NCBI GenBank assembly: GCA_027490875.1
Contig: JAIXXE010000067.1
Location: 1-6,819, forward strand
Direction: 5' to 3'
From: Alphaproteobacteria bacterium
Lineage (GTDB): Bacteria; Pseudomonadota; Alphaproteobacteria; UBA2136; UBA6156
Length of the DNA: 6,819 nt
Shown here: one piece after another, positions 1-4,912 of the stretch
Layout of the letters: each line of letters starts with the position of its first letter
Position numbering within the stretch: the stretch's first letter is position 1
Translations under genes and position numbers: made by a program
The notes under the pieces: generated by a model
Database searches by the model: none
Seen by the model: the letters and a program-made list of their open reading frames with translations, nothing else
Told to the model about the DNA's origin: nothing

Positions 1-58
1 ATGACGGGCAATGTGTGTGGTAAGTATTCTTGGGCTTGGCTATACAGCCAAAAAAGTT

Positions 59-155
59 CCCTCATCACGGGGAAGCCCGTGATCCACGCTTAAAAAAAGA
101 CTCCGTGGATGGCGGCCGGAGTTTACCCTCGCGGAGGCGGGGGCCGCCATGAGGG
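59..155. repeat. Cloverleaf-like palindromic repeat element
   Basis: An outer pair CCCTCAT (59-65) and ATGAGGG (149-155) encloses three perfect inverted repeats. Arm 1 is ATCACGGG (64-71) with CCCGTGAT (76-83) around a GAAG tetraloop. Arm 2 is ATCCACG (82-88) with CGTGGAT (104-110). Arm 3 is ATGGCGGCC (109-117) with GGCCGCCAT (142-150), containing a small CCTC-GCG-GAGG hairpin at 127-137. Neighbouring arms share two bases, so a closed cloverleaf would give up a pair or two at each junction. These pairings are directly visible. The layout suggests an interspersed extragenic palindrome (REP/BIME-like) or a structured RNA. Copy number cannot be judged from one window. Confidence 0.65.
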
Positions 156-221
156 TGAAATTTGTAACAGGTGGTGATGGGCTTCGCTAGAGTAACCTCG
201 CTTAGCTATGCCTTTAGAGAG

Positions 222-243
222 ATTGCCGCGCTCCGCGCGCAAT
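222..243. repeat. Short hairpin repeat of the ATTGC...GCAAT type
   Basis: ATTGC-CGCG (222-230) pairs with CGCG-c-GCAAT (234-243, C238 bulged) around a CTC loop, giving nine pairs with one bulge. The sequence continues GAC, like small interspersed hairpin repeats I associate with alphaproteobacterial genomes (from memory, not checked). It lies about 30 bp past the stop codon of the minus-strand phosphatase gene and could stabilise or end that mRNA. There is no good T-run after it on the minus strand, only a TCTCTCTA stretch, so an intrinsic terminator is not supported. Confidence 0.45.
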
Positions 244-273
244 GACCCATTCCTATAAAAACGACGAAGCTCA

Positions 274-894
274 TTAAAAGGTACTCAATGGTTGGTGAGG
301 CACCATGGCCCACCCCGTTGGGCTTGGCTGGAAGTGGTAGGGCAAGGCGTTGGCAAAGCGCAGGCGGCTGTTGAGGCCGAGCAATTCGCACAAGTGCGCC
401 ATGTAGGCGCCGTGGCCCACAAACAGCAGAGGGTGTGCCGCATGGGCGCTGAGGTGGGTACTTAAGGCCGCGGCAATGCGGGCTTGCAGCATGGCGCTGG
501 TTTCGCTGTCGGGGGGGAGGAGGTCGTAGTACAGGGCGTCGGAGGGGCGGTTGTGCTGGGCCAGAATCTCGTGGCGGTCGCGGCCTTCAAAGGCCCCGAA
601 GTAGCGTTCTTTCAACCGCTCATCGTGTTCGAGCGGTATTTGCAGCACGCGTTGCACGGCTGCTGCGGTATCGGCAGCGCGTTGCAGCGGGCTGCTGATA
701 ATCCGGGCAATCCCCATGGGTTTGAGCTGCTGGGCGACGGCCTCGGCTTGGGCCAAGCCGGTGGCATTCAGTGGCGTGTTGGTATGCCCCTGAATCCGGT
801 GGGCCACGTTCCAGTCGGTCTCGCCGTGGCGTAAAAACCAGAAGGGCACCGCTGGAATTGCAGCAGGGGGCGGGGCAAGGGTTGTCAGGGCCAT
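274..894 (-). CDS. Histidine phosphatase family protein (phosphoglycerate mutase-like)
   Basis: This 206-residue cytosolic protein belongs to the histidine phosphatase (branch 1, phosphoglycerate-mutase-like) superfamily, which removes phosphate through a phospho-histidine intermediate. The signature LRHGETDWN lies at residues 21-29, so His23 is the expected nucleophile with Arg22 beside it. Arg72 in SSPLQR, Glu96 in LKERYFGAFEG (expected acid) and His161 in FVGHG complete the active site. Length and order fit the small stand-alone members such as CobC, GpmB and broad-specificity phosphatases. The substrate cannot be read from sequence; no cobalamin genes are nearby, so a CobC role has no contextual support. 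The ATG at 894 lacks a clear Shine-Dalgarno. A TATAAG box on the same strand (908-903) sits so close that the mRNA could be leaderless. The first 17 residues are Ala/Pro-rich and precede the conserved fold. The gene diverges from the zinc-finger gene. Confidence 0.9.
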   Translation of the reverse strand: MALTTLAPPPAAIPAVPFWFLRHGETDWNVAHRIQGHTNTPLNATGLAQAEAVAQQLKPMGIARIISSPLQRAADTAAAVQRVLQIPLEHDERLKERYFGAFEGRDRHEILAQHNRPSDALYYDLLPPDSETSAMLQARIAAALSTHLSAHAAHPLLFVGHGAYMAHLCELLGLNSRLRFANALPYHFQPSPTGWAMVPHQPLSTF

Positions 895-910
895 AGGGTG
901 CGCTTATAAC
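882..910 (+). promoter_or_regulatory. Candidate sigma70 promoter for the zinc-finger gene
   Basis: TTGTCA (882-887, five of six -35 consensus bases) is followed by a 17-bp spacer and TATAAC (905-910, five of six -10 bases). Transcription would begin near 917, giving a leader of about 19 nt that starts at the AAAGGA ribosome-binding sequence (917-922). The -35 box lies inside the first codons of the divergent phosphatase gene. The TTATAA core is symmetrical, so an opposite-strand -10 (TATAAG) overlaps it, although I find no good -35 for that direction. Confidence 0.55.
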
Positions 911-935
911 CCTTGCAAAGGAACAATACCAGCCC

Positions 936-1154
936 ATGGCCGAGCCAATTACTCCGGAAGGTAAAGACGACCTTACGAAAGTGGGGACTCTACGCGTGGC
1001 GTGCAGTGGCCCCGCGTGGGGCCGCCACCCCAAGGTTTTTTTAAGCATGGTGGATGACGCCCAAGGGCGCCCCAGCCACGTGGTGTGCCCCTATTGCAGC
1101 CACCGCTTTGTGTACGAGCCCAAGCTGGCCAAACAGGCTGCCGGCGGCCACTAA
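936..1154 (+). CDS. Zinc-finger domain protein, NDUFS6-like (zf-CHCC)
   Basis: This 72-residue protein matches the short stand-alone zf-CHCC family, related to the zinc-binding domain of mitochondrial complex I subunit NDUFS6. The zinc ligands are visible as Cys23 (RVACSGP), His31 (RHPKVFL), Cys51 and Cys54 (VVCPYCSHRF), spaced C-x7-H-x19-C-x2-C. The usual glycine before the HP pair is replaced by Arg30. Mitochondrial NDUFS6 is a complex I subunit; a similar link for the bacterial protein is inference. An AAAGGA sequence sits 13 nt before the ATG, rather far, but a good promoter lies just upstream. The gene converges on the cysteine-free DsbA-like gene, and their stop codons overlap by 4 bp at 1151-1154. 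Its length is complete for the family. Confidence 0.9.
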   Translation: MAEPITPEGKDDLTKVGTLRVACSGPAWGRHPKVFLSMVDDAQGRPSHVVCPYCSHRFVYEPKLAKQAAGGH

Positions 1155-1987
1155 TATTGCTGCGTGGGGGCGCTGATGGCTTGCCGCCGCATCAGCAACA
1201 GGTCATCGAGTTGAATCAAATCTTCTTGCTTTATCAAGCGTTGCAAGTAGGTCGCCAGCAGTTCGGGGTGAAGCGCAATGCCATCCACCACCAAGCCATC
1301 CAGCAACAGCAGCGGGCCGCTCAGGCCTTCCTGTTTGGCCCAAGCGGCGGCCAGATTGGCTTGCAGCAGCGCCGGGCTGGCGGGGTTGTTAAGCTCGGCC
1401 CGTACCCGATTGGCAGGAATCCCTAAACGCAGCAACAGGCTTAACATGTCTGCATCGCTTTGGTTGCCCGGCAGCATCGCCAACAGTTGCCAGAACTCGG
1501 CCTGACGGCCAAACCGTTGGGCCAACGCCCATGCCATCCCGCCCGCCACACTGTTACTGGCGGGGGCGTAGCGTTGCTCAATCCTAACTTTAGGTTGCTG
1601 CATCGCCACCGCCATCCACTGCTCGGCTTGGGTACGCTGGGCCCCGTTGGCGGGGTCGAGCAGGACTGTTACCACCACCGTGGCTTCGGCGTTGCCCAAC
1701 AGTTGGTCGGCAGGTGGTGGAGGGGTGGCCACGCGGCGTGGTCGCAAGGATTGCATCTTGCGGGCTGCGGCATCGCGCTCGCGCAGGGCAACCATCGCGC
1801 CAAAGGGGTTGCCAGAATTGTTCACGGCGCTGGTTAAAGTTACATCGCCACTGGCTGTTGCCTGGCGTTGTTGCCATGCCCATTGGGCGACCATCAGCAA
1901 CCCAAGCACCACCAAAGCAGCGGCAGCCAGCGGCAACAGCGGCAGGCGCCGCGGCCGTAGGCTATTGGGCGGCAGCGAGGGCGGCAT
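1151..1987 (-). CDS. Membrane-anchored DsbA-like thioredoxin-fold protein without cysteines
   Basis: The product is about 278 residues when started at the ATG at 1987. An in-frame ATG at 2041 would add 18 residues but overlap the upstream gene by 80 bp. Residues 15-37 form one membrane segment preceded by RPRR, so the C-terminal domain probably faces the periplasm. Residues 98-253 align by eye with the thioredoxin domain of the gene just upstream: GNAEATVVVTVLLDP matches that protein's GPANAPVTIIEFGDF, and a FWQLLAML segment matches its WEFADQLWA. Where the neighbour has CPFC this protein has ANGA, and it contains no cysteine anywhere. A proline at the expected cis-Pro position remains (LSGPLLLLDG, Pro225). 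It therefore cannot do thiol-disulfide exchange; a structural, chaperone or partner role is inferred. The start lies 26 bp inside the upstream gene, suggesting translational coupling, and no Shine-Dalgarno is clear. Confidence 0.8.
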   Translation of the reverse strand: MPPSLPPNSLRPRRLPLLPLAAAALVVLGLLMVAQWAWQQRQATASGDVTLTSAVNNSGNPFGAMVALRERDAAARKMQSLRPRRVATPPPPADQLLGNAEATVVVTVLLDPANGAQRTQAEQWMAVAMQQPKVRIEQRYAPASNSVAGGMAWALAQRFGRQAEFWQLLAMLPGNQSDADMLSLLLRLGIPANRVRAELNNPASPALLQANLAAAWAKQEGLSGPLLLLDGLVVDGIALHPELLATYLQRLIKQEDLIQLDDLLLMRRQAISAPTQQY

Positions 1988-2798
1988 CGATGACGGCACG
2001 AAACTCGGCTTCGGGCAGGGCGCCGCTGATAGGCTCGCCATTAATGAAGAAGAACGGCGTGCCGCGCGCGCCTACCCGCTGGGCATCGGCCATGTCTTTT
2101 TCAACCAAGTCCTGAATCGCTTTGCTCGCACGGTCGCGGTTAAAGCGGTTCAGGTTCAGCTTCAGGTCTTGGGCAATTTTTTGGTACAGCGCATCATTAA
2201 GGTTGGCAGCATTGGCCCAAAGCTGGTCGGCAAACTCCCAATACTTCCCTTGGTTTTGCGCGGCCAGCGCGGCATAGGCAGCAGGTTTGGCTTGGGCGTG
2301 GAAGGGTAGGGCCAGTTGCTTGTAGGCAAACCTAATTTTTCCTTCGTAGGCCTTTTCCAGAGCATCGATTGTTGGCTGAACACGGGCACAGAAGGGGCAT
2401 TCAAAATCGCCAAACTCGATGATCGTGACAGGGGCGTTGGCAGGGCCACGGGTAGGGGTTTGGTCGGTTATGAGGTCGGCCACCGCAGATTGCCGGGATT
2501 TAAGATCGGCGGCAATGAGGCTCTCTTTCAGCTTGTCGCCATTGTTGGCGATGTAGTCGGCGACAATGGCTTCAACAGCGGCGCGGTCAATCGGCCCTTG
2601 ACTGCTCACTGGAAAGGCAGCGGCCACCAACAGGGCAACACATACGCCAATGGCCAGGGCCAAGGGTGCCACGACCATGGCGGAGAACTTGCCAAACTTT
2701 AGGTTTTCGCAGGCCGAAGGGCGAACAGCCGCTGGCGTGGATGCTGGGGTTGATGATTTGCCAGTGGCGGGAAGAGCAGGTGATTGTTTCTTTTTCAT
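1962..2798 (-). CDS. DsbA/ScsC-like thiol-disulfide oxidoreductase, membrane-anchored
   Basis: This 278-residue protein of the DsbA family (thioredoxin_4 type) should oxidise or isomerise disulfides in envelope proteins. A 38-residue Lys/Pro/Ala/Ser-rich N-terminus leads into one hydrophobic segment (about 39-63), probably an uncleaved anchor. Residues 69-112 form a charged, probably helical region like the stalk before the catalytic domain of ScsC/Com1-type proteins. The catalytic domain follows: PVTIIEFGDFECPFC places the redox pair at Cys134 and Cys137, and RGTPFFFING gives the cis-proline loop at Pro248. Cys30 and Cys53 are extra and outside the fold. The ATG at 2798 is preceded by AAGG with a 7-nt gap. 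The gene is first in an operon with the cysteine-free paralogue, whose start lies within its last 26 bp. A perfect dyad (2820-2838) sits just upstream. No dsbB-like partner is in the window. Confidence 0.9.
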   Translation of the reverse strand: MKKKQSPALPATGKSSTPASTPAAVRPSACENLKFGKFSAMVVAPLALAIGVCVALLVAAAFPVSSQGPIDRAAVEAIVADYIANNGDKLKESLIAADLKSRQSAVADLITDQTPTRGPANAPVTIIEFGDFECPFCARVQPTIDALEKAYEGKIRFAYKQLALPFHAQAKPAAYAALAAQNQGKYWEFADQLWANAANLNDALYQKIAQDLKLNLNRFNRDRASKAIQDLVEKDMADAQRVGARGTPFFFINGEPISGALPEAEFRAVIDAALAAAQ

Positions 2799-2819
2799 GC
2801 CGCCACCTTGCCCTCAATG

Positions 2820-2838
2820 CCGCTTGCCACACAAGCGG
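2820..2838. promoter_or_regulatory. Perfect 7-bp dyad upstream of the DsbA-like gene
   Basis: CCGCTTG (2820-2826) and CAAGCGG (2832-2838) are perfect inverted arms around a 5-base loop CCACA, with a possible extra G-T pair outside. The dyad lies 21 bp upstream of the DsbA-like ATG on the minus strand and about 22 bp before the proposed GTG of the opposite gene. It could be an operator serving both directions or a hairpin in the 5' leader. No recognised regulator site is matched. Confidence 0.4.
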
Positions 2839-2860
2839 TTGGCATGTCAAAAGTGCTGCT

Positions 2861-4039
2861 GTGCTCACCATTCTTTCAGCCGAGGCGCTGCCCCACCCCA
2901 GCCGGAGCTTTGCCGAAGCGGCGTGGCGCCAAAACCCAGCCATTGCGGCCAGTTGGTGGCGGGAAAATCTAGGGTTTACCCATAGCAAAGTGGTGTTGGA
3001 TGCCCGTGGCCAAGCCGCGCTGCCACAGTTGCCCGAGGGCGTGAACGTGCTGCTAGGCTCGGCACCTTGGCCTACCAGTTTACCTGAAGGGGTGGTGGGC
3101 TTGTTGGTAACGCCCAATGTCAACGCACCTGCCGACATTGTGTTACTCCCCCTGACCGAGGCCATGCAGACGCACGAGCTGTTGGCCGCCCTGACTGAAC
3201 TGGAACAGCGGGTCATGCAGGGCACCTTGCAAGCCTACGGGGTGGCTGCCCCGTGCGTGGCCGAGCCCGACACCCGCTGGCCGCTGCATGCGGTGTTGGC
3301 CGTGGCGCAGCAAGCGGCAATGGCAGCTTGGGGGCGCCCCAAGCGCCCAGCGATACGGGTGCTCTTGGCCCCGCTGGATGTTCTGGATCTAAGCCTGCTG
3401 TTTAACGCTAATACCTTGCATAAAGAAGCCCGCGTAAGCCCGCTTGAACTTGCAGCGCGGTTAGGCTGGTGGGTGCTGGTGGTACCGCAAGCGCAGCCCC
3501 AAGCTACGGCTTGTGCCAGCACCATGCAGGCAGCTTTGGCAGCGCTGACGCAGGTAGCCGAAGCCGAGGCGCGGCTGCACCAAACCCTGCATGGGCAATG
3601 GCCCCACCTTGCGGGGCAGCCGATGTTCATGGCGCTGCAAGCGTTGCAAGCAGGGCATGCACCATGGCCGACGCCGCTGATAGCCCAGCGCTTTGTGCGG
3701 CATATCTGGCCCGTGCTTGAAGAGGCCCTGCAAGGCTTGCCTAGCGCCGAACCCTTGCGGCAGGCGTGGGACGCCTTGCTGCCTAACCTTGGCACCTTGG
3801 CGGTGGCCGCGGCCGCGTTGCCCGCGCAGCAGGCTTTGCAGCGGCTGGCGTTACCGGCCCCGTGGGGAGCGTTGCCCCCTATGGCGCAGCAGGTGGCGTT
3901 GCTCGCAAGCATCCCCGGCGTTGGCGGTGTGCTGGTGCCACCCACCTTAGACACAACCCCGTTGTTGGCGCTGCCCGATATTGCGGATGTGGGGGCCGTG
4001 TTAGGCGCTGACGACCATGGAGCCGCGCTAAGGTGTTAA
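2861..4039 (+). CDS. Degenerate aldo/keto-reductase-like protein (tentative)
   Basis: Codon use supports a real gene of roughly 392 residues. The frame stays open upstream to 2666, but that part lies antisense to the DsbA-like gene. GTG 2861 is the only ATG/GTG/TTG in frame between that gene's start codon and the conserved-looking part; GTG 2780 is an alternative. Neither has a good ribosome site, so the start is uncertain. Three segments resemble aldo/keto reductases: ADIVLLPL followed by LAALTELEQRVMQGTLQAYGVA (91-129), like the beta-strand and LExLVxxGKIRAYGVS motif; SPLELAARLGWWVLVVPQ (193-210); and the C-terminal QVALLASIPGVGGVLVPP (344-361), like the ASIPGV-VLVG end of the barrel. The active-site Asp/Tyr/Lys region is not recognisable, and a Pro stands where LLH would carry the catalytic His. 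It may be a non-catalytic barrel protein. Cytosolic, with no signal peptide. Its stop interlocks with that of hpf. Confidence 0.6.
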   Translation: MLTILSAEALPHPSRSFAEAAWRQNPAIAASWWRENLGFTHSKVVLDARGQAALPQLPEGVNVLLGSAPWPTSLPEGVVGLLVTPNVNAPADIVLLPLTEAMQTHELLAALTELEQRVMQGTLQAYGVAAPCVAEPDTRWPLHAVLAVAQQAAMAAWGRPKRPAIRVLLAPLDVLDLSLLFNANTLHKEARVSPLELAARLGWWVLVVPQAQPQATACASTMQAALAALTQVAEAEARLHQTLHGQWPHLAGQPMFMALQALQAGHAPWPTPLIAQRFVRHIWPVLEEALQGLPSAEPLRQAWDALLPNLGTLAVAAAALPAQQALQRLALPAPWGALPPMAQQVALLASIPGVGGVLVPPTLDTTPLLALPDIADVGAVLGADDHGAALRC

Positions 4040-4635
4040 GCCTCTTTGGGCGCAACCCACCGAATGGCATTCTCGCCTTCGCGGTAGACCATATTCAGCA
4101 CGCCCGTTTGCGCGTTCCGGAACAGAAAGGCCGGTTTGTGCAGCAAATCCATCTGCATCACGGCTTCATCCAGGCTCATCGGGGCCACCTCGCTCACTTC
4201 CTTTTTGGCGACCTTGGGCGCAAAGGCGGCAAAGAAGTCGGTCGGGGCGCCATCCAGCGCTTCTTCGGCCATCAGGCGTTCTTCCATGGCCATGGGGCCC
4301 ATATCTTTTAAGTGTTCCTTAAACTGGCTGCGGCGCTCGCGGTGTTTGTTCAGGCGGCCCTTATATTTTTCCAGCTGGCGCACCAGTTTGGCGGTGGCTT
4401 CATCCAGCGCCGCGTACCAATCGAGGCCTTGGCCTTCGGCGCGCAGGGTTATGCCGTTGGCCTGTACAGTTAATTCGGCTGCGTGAAGATGGTGGTGGTG
4501 GGGTTCTTGCACAAAGGCCACATGGACGGTGTTAATTTTCTCGAAATGATGGGCCAACTCGGTGGCTTTGGCTTCGGCGTGCTGCTTCAGGGCATCGCCG
4601 GTTGTCATATGAACGCCTGCAATGGTTACGCGCAT
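4036..4635 (-). CDS. hpf: Ribosome hibernation promoting factor, long form
   Basis: This 199-residue HPF/RaiA family protein stabilises inactive ribosomes, with long forms driving 100S dimers. The N-terminal S30AE domain spans about residues 1-103 (VTIAGVHMTTGDALKQHAEAK, then LDWYAALDEATAKLVRQLEKYK with basic residues for 16S rRNA contact). A linker of about 45 residues leads to the C-terminal dimerisation domain at about 152-195 (MSLDEAVMQMDLLHKPAFLF through GVLNMVYREGENAIRWV). The predicted strand at residues 46-51 reads HHHHLH, unusually histidine-rich. The ATG at 4635 has a clear AAGGAG (4652-4647) ten nt upstream. The gene stands alone: the usual proteobacterial neighbours rpoN and ptsN are not adjacent on either side within the window. 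It diverges from murA and converges with the AKR-like gene. Confidence 0.93.
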   Translation of the reverse strand: MRVTIAGVHMTTGDALKQHAEAKATELAHHFEKINTVHVAFVQEPHHHHLHAAELTVQANGITLRAEGQGLDWYAALDEATAKLVRQLEKYKGRLNKHRERRSQFKEHLKDMGPMAMEERLMAEEALDGAPTDFFAAFAPKVAKKEVSEVAPMSLDEAVMQMDLLHKPAFLFRNAQTGVLNMVYREGENAIRWVAPKEA

Positions 4636-4912
4636 GGGGTTTGGTTCTCCTTGTTACATTGGTTAAAGGGCAGGTTACTGGGGGCAGCGGCTGGCTGACG
4701 GGGAGGGGTGGTTGTACGGGAAAACATCCTAACCATACCTTATGGTGCGCCCGCCTAACCCTGCCTGACAAGTGGGGTGCTTCGGTTTTTTATAGGCTAT
4801 GACCTTTACTCCTAAACATTCAGTAGGTCTGGTCAGGGTCAGGTAACTCTCAGCCGTGAGGGTTAAAAAGCTGCGCCGCCCGCTTGCCCTGCGGCCCAAT
4901 CCGCCCCATGGT
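4636..4912. promoter_or_regulatory. Divergent hpf-murA control region
   Basis: This 277-bp gap should hold the promoters for hpf (minus) and murA (plus). The only strong element is the hpf ribosome site (AAGGAG, 4652-4647). A dyad ACCATA-CCT-TATGGT lies at 4732-4746. A weak plus-strand promoter candidate is CTGACA (4765-4770), 18 bp, TTTATA (4789-4794); the overlapping TATAGG at 4791 fits the -10 better but leaves a 20-bp spacer. Just before murA is a direct repeat, GGTCAGG, twice with one shared base (4831-4843). The murA frame stays open from a GTG at 4856, so part of this stretch may be translated. Confidence 0.4.

Larger units (their letters stand above)
1..273. other. Non-coding, hairpin-rich region left of the phosphatase gene
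   Basis: No convincing gene is seen here. An ATG at base 1 opens a 30-codon frame ending in TAA at 91-93, but it runs through an inverted repeat and has no visible ribosome binding site because it begins at the window edge. The stretch carries three separate inverted repeats: a 6-bp hairpin at 36-51 (TTGGCT, ATAC loop, AGCCAA), the cloverleaf-like element at 59-155 and the hairpin at 222-243. It forms the 3' flank of the minus-strand phosphatase gene, so one or more hairpins may end or stabilise that transcript. None is followed by a clear T-run on the minus strand, so I do not call a terminator. Confidence 0.6.

Noticed and set aside
36..51. Hairpin TTGGCT-ATAC-AGCCAA as a terminator
   Set aside because: On the plus strand it is followed by A's, not T's; on the minus strand the T's come before the stem.
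1..93. 30-codon frame from the ATG at base 1
   Set aside because: It runs through the inverted repeat, has no visible ribosome site and shows no family features.
620..1048. 142-codon minus-strand frame across the phosphatase and zinc-finger genes
   Set aside because: It is out of frame with two well-supported genes and its composition is that of a shadow frame.
1647..2309. 220-codon plus-strand frame
   Set aside because: Antisense to both DsbA-like genes, which have clear fold and motif support.
2845..2850. Perfect minus-strand TTGACA as a DsbA-like promoter
   Set aside because: At 16-18 bp spacing the sequence (GCAAGC and neighbours) does not resemble a -10 box.
2844..2972. ATG at 2844 as the start of the AKR-like gene, implying a frameshift
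   Set aside because: It is in a different frame that stops at 2972, and no homology signal in that frame supports a frameshift.
2587..3225. 212-codon minus-strand frame overlapping the DsbA-like start
   Set aside because: Overlaps two better genes; Cys/Ser/Arg-rich low-information translation.
3235..3954. 239-codon minus-strand frame
   Set aside because: Antisense shadow of the AKR-like gene, very Cys/Ala-rich, no motifs.
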